Source of the DNA: Flavonifractor hominis
GTDB lineage: Bacteria; Bacillota; Clostridia; Oscillospirales; Oscillospiraceae
Length of the DNA: 64,000 nucleotides
NCBI RefSeq assembly: GCF_040095835.1
Contig: NZ_JBBMFT010000001.1
Span: forward strand, 310,001-374,000
Reading direction: 5' to 3'
Shown: one piece after another, positions 8,071-14,966 of the stretch
Layout of the letters: the number at the start of each line of letters is the position of its first letter
Position numbering within the stretch: position 1 is the stretch's first letter
Notes under the pieces: generated by a model
Told to the model about the DNA's origin: nothing
The model's input: only the letters and a program-made list of their open reading frames with translations
The model's database searches: none
Program-made: the position numbers and the translations under genes

Positions 8071-8750
8071 GTATTCTCCCAATTGCTACCGCTTTCTACA
8101 ATCCAATCAACGTACTTAATACTTTTTGATGTGTCTACTTGCATTGACTTTGCATGACCGGGTTGTGGTTCTTCTGTTGGCCAATACAGATACCGATTCA
8201 TATTAAGCATTCGTTCCAATAAAGTTTTAAAAGTACTGCCTGTAAGAGCCTCATCACCATTGAGATTTTGTACTTCATCCGATTGCAACAACCCAACTTC
8301 CTCTGCCTCAGGTATGATATTTTCCCATTCCACACTTGTAGAATCTTTTAAGCAACGAAGCATAAATGCAAGACATTCTTTTGTTGTGACATCTCTATTG
8401 GGTTCAAAATTGCCAATGTTCCGAGTGTCTAAGTTCACACCAGTTGCAACATCACTAAACTTTGCTAAAATAATATACCCAGCATTTAAATCATTATCTA
8501 TATCATAAAATACGGGTTGATCGAAATCCATATCAGCATACATTGCAGCAGTATTTTTATCAATTCCAACCAACTGCATAACTGAAGCAATACAATTTTC
8601 TCTGGATATATTTGTATTCTCATCAACATAGGGCGCAATAGCCCTTATTATATTACTGCACGGATTATCTTCCGCACGATCAGAGGCGGATACAACCAAA
8701 TTTGAAAATATAGCTAATGAAATCATAATTATTATTATTTTCCTCAACAT
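8067..8750 (-). CDS. Secreted protein with S-layer-homology-like repeats
   Basis: The 227-residue protein has a clear signal peptide (about residues 1-22, hydrophobic and ending VVSAS). Two degenerate SLH-like units follow: a calmer first unit around ENTNISRENCIASVMQLVG, and FEPNRDVTTKECLAFMLRCL, which matches the F-P-x-x-x-V-T-R-x-E-x pattern. SLH modules usually tether proteins to cell-wall polymers. It lies downstream of an Rhs tip fragment and overlaps the next gene by 4 bp. Its part in the island (immunity, anchoring or passenger) is unknown. Confidence 0.6.
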   Translation of the reverse strand: MLRKIIIIMISLAIFSNLVVSASDRAEDNPCSNIIRAIAPYVDENTNISRENCIASVMQLVGIDKNTAAMYADMDFDQPVFYDIDNDLNAGYIILAKFSDVATGVNLDTRNIGNFEPNRDVTTKECLAFMLRCLKDSTSVEWENIIPEAEEVGLLQSDEVQNLNGDEALTGSTFKTLLERMLNMNRYLYWPTEEPQPGHAKSMQVDTSKSIKYVDWIVESGSNWENT

Positions 8751-8774
8751 TAATATGCCGCCCTTCTTCCCATT

Positions 8775-9359
8775 TTCACATATCCCGGGTCATTTTGGTG
8801 AACCTTATCATATTCTTGTTTGTAATACCTCTTAAGATAATTGGCAGCCTGGTTCTATCTGTAAACATCACCGGGTTATTGTTATCGTAAATATACCAAT
8901 TCAATTTATCTCTTTCGGGATTTTTAGAAATAAATTTACCAATACTTGGATTATAGTATCTGGTGCGTAGATAATAAAACCGGATTCCTGGTGAAAATAC
9001 TCCCCGAAGTAGCAGAAGGGGGGTATCTCCGAGGTCGGCCTCGCGCCCACTCCAAACGCGTCATAGTTGTACTGCTGGATTATGCTGCCGTTTTCTCCGG
9101 TGAGCCGCACCACATCCCCGGGGACATTGCGGTGATAGCAGGAAACGTTGCCTGCTTCCTCTGGAGGCCACCAGCCAAATCCCTGTGCGGGTGCGCGCGC
9201 TTCTACCACCAGTTCCATTGCTTCCGGGTCTGATAGATAGCTTTGGACTTCATGCACCTTATCCGCCCAGACCAGTGTTCCCTCAAAATCCAGAACCTGG
9301 AATTTTGTGCCTCCGGCCCGGGAGGTAAACGCCGCATAAACGATGCTGTCCACTACCAT
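8775..9359 (-). pseudogene. Rhs/YD-repeat C-terminal fragment A (frameshifted)
   Basis: The frame from 9359 carries hallmark Rhs core text: NVPGDVVRLTGENGSI, QQYNYDAFGVG and FCYFGEYFHQESGF. The conserved continuation YYLRTRYYNPSIGKFISK, NWYIYDNNNPVMFTD is present in a different frame just downstream, ending at a TGA near 8775. The gene is therefore broken by a frameshift at about 8975. The first segment (RAGGTKFQVLDFEGT, HEVQSYLSDPEAMEL) recurs in decayed form in two other island fragments. No toxin domain is left after the core. Confidence 0.8.
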
Positions 9360-9394
9360 CCGAATTCAGCATCAAAGTCCTCCGCCTCTTTATT

Positions 9395-9877
9395 CTATTT
9401 GTTCTCTTGCTTCTCTAGTTCTTCAAAAAATGCTATTACAATTTTATTTTGCTTTGTAAAAATTTTATTGGCTAATCCTATATAAAGTTTTGTAAGTAAA
9501 AACCCAAAAACAAATAGTAGAGCCTCATTTGGAATAAGATAAACTATTTGACTGCCACCTAAGTATGAAAGTAATAGGAATATTAGTGAAAAAGCAATGA
9601 ATATACCTATAGCAAATTTATAAAAAATCTGAGGCGCGCCAAATCTCCCTTGAATCGTTGTTTTCCCATCATGCTCATAAGCTTTTGCGACAAATGATGT
9701 CTGACCTCTTATTGGTAGTCCTCCAAATATTAGTTTGGGTGACTGTACTACAAGTTCCCCCTTATGAAATCTAACATATAGCTTTTCTTGGTAGGCCTTG
9801 GTTTTTATTGTTGACAAAACCTCATCCAAACCCGTTTGTATTGTATAAACATATTTTTTCCCCAATGTCCTCACCAC
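9395..9877 (-). CDS. Two-transmembrane small membrane protein, possible immunity protein
   Basis: The 160-residue protein has a polar N-terminal half (residues 1-85), then two hydrophobic segments (about 88-110 and 116-140) and a short charged C-terminus rich in Lys and Glu. It starts at GTG codons behind GAGGTG; a TTG a few codons later is an alternative start. It lies between Rhs fragments B and A on the same strand, where an immunity gene would sit. No family was recognised, and function is inferred only from position. Confidence 0.55.
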   Translation of the reverse strand: MVRTLGKKYVYTIQTGLDEVLSTIKTKAYQEKLYVRFHKGELVVQSPKLIFGGLPIRGQTSFVAKAYEHDGKTTIQGRFGAPQIFYKFAIGIFIAFSLIFLLLSYLGGSQIVYLIPNEALLFVFGFLLTKLYIGLANKIFTKQNKIVIAFFEELEKQENK

Positions 9878-9976
9878 CTCAAATCAAATTTTTTGCTATC
9901 CTACTACTTCCAAAAGAACATCCTTCTGTTCTTGTAAAAGACCATCATATATGCTGCTGATTGCACGCGAAATTCC

Positions 9977-10215
9977 ATCTCTAAACCACTCCAAACCCAT
10001 CATAGGCATGCTGCTGGATCACACCGCTGCTTTCGCCGGTGAGCTGCACCCCATCCGCCCAGACCAGTGTTTGCTAAAAAACAGTATTTGGAACCGTGCA
10101 ACTCCGGCCCGAAAGATGAACGCCGCATCCCGGTTGGTGTCTCGATCTTCTGCATCCATGAACTTTTGTGGTGGAACCAGCACCTCAATATCATCCGGAC
10201 CATAAACGATGCCGT
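9977..10215 (-). pseudogene. Rhs fragment B, heavily decayed
   Basis: Two short stretches in different minus-strand frames show Rhs descent. DAAFIFRAGVARFQILFFSK (about 10070-10140) parallels YAAFTSRAGGTKFQVLDF of fragment A. VQLTGESSGVIQQHAYDGFGV (about 9990-10055) parallels the YDAFGV core. A stop follows at once, and no toxin tip survives. Confidence 0.65.
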
Positions 10216-10291
10216 GGAGATGTTGAAGTGCGCATTATATGCCCCATGAAACGAGGAGCTAAGTACTTTCCGTTGTGTCAGCTATGAGCAT

Positions 10292-10323
10292 GGTGCCCTG
10301 GAGTATATGGCCCAGGGAGCCAC
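10292..10323. repeat. Island hairpin repeat R1
   Basis: GTGCCCTGG...CCCAGGGAGCCAC, an imperfect copy of the 13 bp inverted repeat at 11738-11770. It lies downstream of the DUF4304-like gene. Confidence 0.6.
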
Positions 10324-10400
10324 GTATTTTACAGACTGCCGTCTGACTTCTCCTGCTCTGGCTGGTAAATACCAGGTAGCATCTTCCAAGGTTGCATTCG

Positions 10401-11207
10401 TCACTGCTTCCAAAATGATTTCAGTATATCTCTGGAATAAGCCTCATTTTCCGCAAGGATGGCCTGAAAGTACTTGGTATCGCCCATTTGGAGATGTATT
10501 CGATCCTCTTCCCACTGTGCTATTTCCTTTGCTCTGGAAATCCGATTTTCATCACTCAGCCATCCGTTTTCACATCCGCTTTGATAGGCACGTTTATTGT
10601 TCATCTCCAGCGCTCTACAGCTTTTCAACGCATAAGCATAGTCACCGCTTTTGAGCGCCATATAATATTTTGAACTGTCAAATATATTCACTCCTCCGTT
10701 TGGATGGACCTTTGGCGTATCTCCCTCCATCCAAACTTTGGCAAGCCGATTCCGCTCAAAAAGCCGCTCCACTTCTATCAGCGCCTGCAATGCCGTGGCA
10801 CAGCTGTCTGCACGTTCAAATAGCGGCAGCAAATATGTGGTCAGATACCTCATAATTTCAGCCACGCAGACATCTATGCTTTCAGGTTCCGGTTGATAGT
10901 ACCAATTCGTAATATCATAATCGGACGTATAATCGGGTCCATAAAACGGAATTAATTCAAACTGCTTTAAATAATATAGCCCTACACCACTCTCCAGCCA
11001 ATTCTCCTGTAGTTTTTCACACAGCGGCACCACGCCAAAGCCAACTCGGACTATTTTTCCAGCGGACTGCCGTCCTAATTTTTCAATGTCGAAACTTTGA
11101 TATACGTCGTTAACCACTCTTCCAAACACTCTCTTGTACCGTCGAAAGCCATACGGAAAAACAATAGAAGCACACGTTTTATAATATTTGCGGTTAAAAT
11201 CGTCCAT
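10401..11207 (-). CDS. DUF4304-like protein, probable immunity protein
   Basis: A 268-residue soluble protein. The N-terminal ~90 residues (FPYGFRRYKRVFGRV, YQSFDIEKLGR, VGFGVVPLCE) resemble DUF4304-type immunity-associated domains, in which a nucleic-acid- or protein-binding fold precedes a helical region. The remainder is helical and charged. The ATG at 11207 follows AGGGGAA. The stop of the upstream hydrophobic Rhs tip lies 16 bp before it, which is typical toxin-then-immunity order. A copy of the island hairpin repeat follows the stop. The family assignment is tentative. Confidence 0.6.
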   Translation of the reverse strand: MDDFNRKYYKTCASIVFPYGFRRYKRVFGRVVNDVYQSFDIEKLGRQSAGKIVRVGFGVVPLCEKLQENWLESGVGLYYLKQFELIPFYGPDYTSDYDITNWYYQPEPESIDVCVAEIMRYLTTYLLPLFERADSCATALQALIEVERLFERNRLAKVWMEGDTPKVHPNGGVNIFDSSKYYMALKSGDYAYALKSCRALEMNNKRAYQSGCENGWLSDENRISRAKEIAQWEEDRIHLQMGDTKYFQAILAENEAYSRDILKSFWKQ

Positions 11208-11222
11208 GGTATTTCCCCTATG

Positions 11223-11718
11223 TTACATAGCAGCTGCAGGAACCAAAAAAACAGGGGCCGCAGCTCCACCAGCTACATAGATGAGGTATGGCGGAGCTGC
11301 AATGACAATAATGCCTGCAACTGCTTCTCGTATGATTTTCCAGTCTGCAACAGAATAATAGTCATATGCAATTATTCCATCGCCCGCATACTCCCAGCTA
11401 ACATAAAAGTCGTTATTCCACTTTTATGTGTAAATGAGCTCGGATCAATTTCTCCGCTTTTTTCAGTGTAACTGTTTCTTTCTTATGCCATTTGTTACTT
11501 ACGTATTTTTCTAATTGTGTTTTTCCCTTTTTGCTCGGATTATCCTTCACATACTCCATCATACTGTAGTGCACAGGAGCGTCGCTCAGCTTTACCCGCT
11601 GGCGTACCAAATTCCCGCTGTTGTCATAGCAGTACAGACTCTGGGATACAGATGTACCATCCATTGGCTGTTTGTTCCAACAAACAGTCCAACGCATCTT
11701 GCCGAAAAAATCTGGCAT
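11223..11718 (-). pseudogene. Rhs fragment C with hydrophobic tip (frameshifted)
   Basis: The frame from 11718 contains an Rhs repeat remnant (QSLYCYDNSGNLVRQRVKL) followed by a lysine-rich stretch that stops at 11413. A second frame picks up at once (WNNDFYVSWEYAGDG) and ends with a hydrophobic tail (AGIIVIAAPPYLIYVAGGAA) at a TAA at 11223-11225. One indel in the AAAAG run near 11420 would join them. The intact product would be a short Rhs tip with a membrane-active-looking C-terminus, followed directly by the DUF4304-like gene. Confidence 0.6.
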
Positions 11719-11737
11719 AATATTGGGGGCTTAGTTT

Positions 11738-11770
11738 GTGGCTCCCTGGAGCATAGGTCCAGGGAGCCAC
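11738..11770. repeat. Island hairpin repeat R2
   Basis: Perfect 13 bp inverted repeat GTGGCTCCCTGGA (11738-11750) with TCCAGGGAGCCAC (11758-11770) around a 7-nt loop, 20 bp beyond the stop of the two-TM gene. No T-tract follows, so it is not a standard terminator. Confidence 0.8.
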
Positions 11771-11789
11771 TCGGTTCTATGTACAGTTA

Positions 11790-12284
11790 TTATACGTTTT
11801 CCTCCAGGGCTATGACATCGATCAAAGCTCCCGACCGTCTTCCATACACAAATTCGTAGCGGTGATATTCTTCCAATTCGAAGTAGCGGGAGGAAGTCAA
11901 TACTTTCTTTTTGCCTTTGATTTTGACTATGATTTTGAAGTAAAGCGTTTGCCCCATATTTTCCTCCCTCCCCTTTTTCATTTTTTCATATATCATCTTA
12001 TCCAAAAAGGCCGTTGTATGAAACACATATTGCTCCCTGAACAACCCTTTCTCTCTGCAATAATCTTTTCGCATGAGATCAATCCACGCCTGAATGGAAA
12101 ACACCACAAAAGAAGATACGTAGTGGATCAGCCAGGCTCCTACTACAAATATACTGCAAAATAAAAGCATTACATATCGAAAGATAAGACCAGAAATGCA
12201 TCCATAAAGCATAGCACCTGTTATGAACAGGAAGCAAAACAGTTCCAAAATATATGGACGGATTTGCTTTTTATCGTTATTCAT
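11790..12284 (-). CDS. Two-transmembrane protein, paralogue of 13071-13598, probable immunity protein
   Basis: A 164-residue protein with two hydrophobic segments (about residues 10-32 and 35-60) and a basic cytoplasmic-looking C-terminal half ending YEFVYGRRSGALIDVIALEENV. It is clearly paralogous along its whole length to the gene at 13071-13598. Its ATG overlaps the TGA of the upstream Gly/Ala-rich Rhs tip by 4 bp, behind GGGAG. This is the tightest toxin-immunity arrangement in the island. A two-TM immunity protein would fit a membrane-acting toxin; that pairing is inference. Confidence 0.65.
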   Translation of the reverse strand: MNNDKKQIRPYILELFCFLFITGAMLYGCISGLIFRYVMLLFCSIFVVGAWLIHYVSSFVVFSIQAWIDLMRKDYCREKGLFREQYVFHTTAFLDKMIYEKMKKGREENMGQTLYFKIIVKIKGKKKVLTSSRYFELEEYHRYEFVYGRRSGALIDVIALEENV

Positions 12285-13025
12285 TGTCGGCTCCCCATTT
12301 TTATTGTCTTTCTAATAATCGTTAATTCATGATTTGTAATATTCCAGATATGATTTAATAGTGATTTCTGCTGTGTCCTTGTGAGAGTTGCAAAATGAGC
12401 TTGAAATGCCTTTATCAGTACATTTGCAGCCGCTTCTCCAAGCATTCCAGCTGCTGTTCCTACAGTAATCACTTCTACGACATCACGTTCAGAATTTATT
12501 TCAACCGCTATGAATTGCACAGCCATATTGCCAAGCGCCCCTATAACCGATGCAGCTGCAAACTTTGCAACAGCAGGTGCCGAGTTGTTTACAATTGGAA
12601 TTACAGAAATTGCTCCACTCACAGCTCCTGCAAGTAATGCTCTTCCAATTTCTTTTGGCCAGTAAATCCGGCATTTACAAGCGCTCCAACCCAAGCTCCG
12701 ATTGCAATTGTTACAAGAAGACTTATTCCACTATAGATTTCCTCTCTGCCGTATCGCATATAGACAAAAGCATCATTGCGTGCCGCCTGTGCATTCCGCT
12801 GGACTGGGTTATCCCCATAAATTATGTTAGCCGGATTCCTGGTCAAAATACTCCCCGCAGTAGCGGAACGGATTGGTATCTTTGGTATCAGCCCCGCTCC
12901 ACTCCAAATGTGTCATAGTCGCACTGCTGGATCACAGTACGTGTGCTCTTCTACCACCTGTTCCGTTGCTTCCGGGTCCTGCAGGTATATCTGAACCTCG
13001 ATGACTGATAACAGCTTTAATTTGG
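12281..13025 (-). pseudogene. Rhs fragment D with Gly/Ala-rich, pore-like toxin tip (multiple frameshifts)
   Basis: Upstream pieces in three frames are Rhs core: EVQIYLQDPEATEQVVEEH, VIQQCDYDTFGVERG and NPFRYCGEYFDQESG. The tip follows as NPVQRNAQAARNDAFVYMRYG..., with a frameshift near 12650 after NAGFTGQ. The rest (EIGRALLAGAVSGAISVIP, FAAASVIGALGNMAVQF, TAAGMLGEAAANVLI) is rich in small residues and amphipathic, like pore-forming tips. It ends KMGSRQ at a TGA that overlaps the two-TM gene start. Confidence 0.65.
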
Positions 13026-13029
13026 TTTG

Positions 13030-13063
13030 GGGATCCCTGGAGCCACATGCTCCAAGAGTTCTA
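13030..13063. repeat. Island hairpin repeat R3
   Basis: ATCCCTGGAGCC...GCTCCAAGAGTT, a degenerate copy of R2 with a residual 6 bp stem (13038-13043/13049-13054). It follows the stop of the second two-TM paralogue, and the flanking sequence into that gene is also similar to that after R2. Confidence 0.6.
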
Positions 13064-13070
13064 CGTATAA

Positions 13071-13598
13071 TTATTGTACGTTTTCCTCCAAGGCTATGAC
13101 ATCGATCAGAGTACCTGACCGTCTTCCATACACAAATTCGTAGTGGTGATGCTCTTTTAAGTCAAAGTAGCTGGAGGAGGTCAATACTTTTATTCCGTCT
13201 TTGGTTTTGACTATGATTTTGAAACCAAACGTTTGCTTCATCTTTTCATCTTTCATCCGTCTTATATTTTCATACTTTCCCTTTCCCTTTTTCATTTTCT
13301 CATATATTACCTTATCCAAGAGGGAGTCTGCACGAAGCACATATTGTTCTCTAAATAACGCATTCTCCCTGCAATAGTCTTTTCGTATGAGATCAATCAA
13401 CGCCTGAACGGAAAACACTGCAAAAGAACATATGTATTGGATCAGCCAGACTACTACTACAAATGTACAGACAAATAAAAATGTAGGGGATTCAGCGATA
13501 AGGCCAGAAATGCCTCCATAAAGCATTGCGCCTATTATGAACAGAAATCCAAGCAGTTCCCCAATATATGGACAGATTTGATTCTTATCCTTATTCAT
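13071..13598 (-). CDS. Two-transmembrane protein, paralogue of 11790-12284
   Basis: A 175-residue protein with the same layout as its paralogue: MNKDKNQICPYIGELLGF start, two hydrophobic segments in the first 60 residues, RKDYCRENALFREQYV in the middle, and YEFVYGRRSGTLIDVIALEENV at the end. An extra ~10-residue insert lies near residue 110. The ATG follows GAGGTG. It has its own promoter but no toxin tip upstream, so it looks like an orphan immunity gene produced by duplication of a roughly 1.28 kb unit. Confidence 0.65.
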   Translation of the reverse strand: MNKDKNQICPYIGELLGFLFIIGAMLYGGISGLIAESPTFLFVCTFVVVVWLIQYICSFAVFSVQALIDLIRKDYCRENALFREQYVLRADSLLDKVIYEKMKKGKGKYENIRRMKDEKMKQTFGFKIIVKTKDGIKVLTSSSYFDLKEHHHYEFVYGRRSGTLIDVIALEENVQ

Positions 13599-13681
13599 TG
13601 TCGGACACCTCGTTTACTGTTGAATCTAATGTTGAGAAAACAAATAGCATCGGGCCCGTATTTTTATAAGTGGATATTTTT

Positions 13682-13710
13682 AATATAGTCTTTTAAACGA
13701 ATAATTTCAA
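13682..13710 (-). promoter_or_regulatory. Promoter of the rightmost two-TM gene
   Basis: Minus strand: -35 TTGAAA (13705-13710), 17 bp spacer, -10 TATATT (13682-13687), about 80 nt upstream of the ATG at 13598. The surrounding 13599-13757 is AT-rich and otherwise without a supported gene. Confidence 0.6.
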
Positions 13711-13757
13711 TGGAATTTCTAATATATATTGCATCTTCTATGCGGTTTAGATGAAGA

Positions 13758-13809
13758 AAAACACACAGCAGGACGGGCGCTTTGAGGTGCCCGTTCTGCT
13801 GTGTGTTTT
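13758..13809 (-). terminator. Strong hairpin terminator downstream of queA
   Basis: 21 bp stem (13758-13778 with 13789-13809) with one G-T pair and a 10-nt loop. T residues follow on the minus strand. It separates queA transcription from the island. Confidence 0.85.
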
Positions 13810-13845
13810 CGATTTTGTGTAGGTGTTGCTCTGTGGGACAATTTA

Positions 13846-13878
13846 ATCCAGAGCCCCGATAAACATTGCATCTCCCAT
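13846..13878 (-). pseudogene. Relic of a second queA 3' end
   Basis: Read on the minus strand this stretch encodes GDAMFIGALD followed by a stop. It matches the last residues of the real queA (GDAMFIGDQI) about 90 bp upstream. The DNA is diverged rather than identical. The relic sits exactly at the island border. Confidence 0.55.
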
Positions 13879-13935
13879 CCTTATGGGAGACCAGATTTCA
13901 GGAAAATCACAACTTTTTTGGTTCATTGGAAAATT

Positions 13936-14943
13936 TTAGATCTGGTCTCCAATGAACATCGCATCGCCAAAAGAGAAAAAGCGATAGCGTTGTTCTACAG
14001 CCTCACGATATGCGGCTAGAATGTGCTCTCGTCCGGCCAGTGCGGATACCAACATAATTAACGTGGATTCCGGAAGATGGAAGTTGGTAATCAGACCATC
14101 CAACACCTTAAAGCGATAACCGGGATAGATAAAAATATTGGTCCAGCCGGCGCTTTCTTTCAGGGTGCCGTCTTCTGCAGCCCAGCTTTCAATGGTACGG
14201 CAAGAGGTGGTGCCAACACAAATGACCCGGCCGCCTTCCCGACGAGTCCGATTGATCGTTTCGGCTGTTTCAGCGGAAATCATACAATATTCACTGTGCA
14301 TCTCGTGGTCCAGAATGTCCTCCTCCTTTACCGGACGGAAGGTGCCAAGTCCCACGTGAAGCGTTACATAACAAATGTGAACGCCCATTTTCTCAATTTG
14401 ACAAAGCAGATCTTTGGTAAAATGGAGACCAGCTGTGGGGGCGGCGGCTGAGCCAACCTCTCTGGAATACACGGTTTGGTACCGCTCCGGATCGTTGAGC
14501 TCCACTTTGATATAGGGAGGCAGGGGCATTTTGCCCAGCCGTTCCAACGTTTCCAGGAAGATTCCCTCGTATTCAAAGCGGACCAGGCGGTTCCCCCCCT
14601 CGCATACCTCTACCACTTCTGCCTTCAACTCGCCATCGCCAAAGGACAGTCGGGTGCCAGGTTTGAGTTTGCGGCCGGGGCGCACCAGGCACTCCCAGGT
14701 TTTGTTTCCACGGTCGATGAGCAGCAGTACCTCCACCGCACCTCCAGTAGGTTCCCGATGCCCGATGAGTCGGGCCGGCAAGACGCGGGAATCATTGAGG
14801 ACCAGGCAGTCCCCGGGACGAAGGAGTGTGGGTAGATCAAAAAAGTGCATGTGCCTGGTGGCACCGGTATGCTTGTCCAGTGCCAGCAGCCGGGAGGAAT
14901 CCCGACGCTCCAGCGGCGTCTGGGCAATCAGTTCTTCCGGCAA
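13936..14943 (-). CDS. queA: S-adenosylmethionine:tRNA ribosyltransferase-isomerase
   Basis: Builds epoxyqueuosine in the wobble base of certain tRNAs by transferring the ribosyl part of SAM. Recognisable blocks are PEELIAQTPLERRDSSRLL, LNDSRVLPARL, VGLGTFRPV, CVGTTSCRTIESWA and FHLPESTLIMLVSALAG. The annotated start is TTG at 14943. The conserved N-terminus KTADFDFYLPEEL continues in frame upstream to an ATA codon at 14970, preceded by GAGGTG and overlapping the spoIID stop, so the true protein probably begins there (about 344 residues). It lies at the right edge of the accessory island. Confidence 0.93.
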   Translation of the reverse strand: MPEELIAQTPLERRDSSRLLALDKHTGATRHMHFFDLPTLLRPGDCLVLNDSRVLPARLIGHREPTGGAVEVLLLIDRGNKTWECLVRPGRKLKPGTRLSFGDGELKAEVVEVCEGGNRLVRFEYEGIFLETLERLGKMPLPPYIKVELNDPERYQTVYSREVGSAAAPTAGLHFTKDLLCQIEKMGVHICYVTLHVGLGTFRPVKEEDILDHEMHSEYCMISAETAETINRTRREGGRVICVGTTSCRTIESWAAEDGTLKESAGWTNIFIYPGYRFKVLDGLITNFHLPESTLIMLVSALAGREHILAAYREAVEQRYRFFSFGDAMFIGDQI

Positions 14944-14966
14944 ATAAAAATCAAAATCAGCGGTCT

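Noticed and set aside
13663..13760. Short AT-rich frame on the minus strand (LHLNRIEDAIYIRNS...)
   Set aside because: About 30 codons without start or ribosome site; it overlaps the promoter of the two-TM gene. Could be a remnant, but support is too weak.
6325..13935. att duplication of the tRNA-Pro 3' end or an integrase gene
   Set aside because: No second copy of the tRNA 3' end was seen in the island and no integrase, transposase or IS inverted repeats were recognised.
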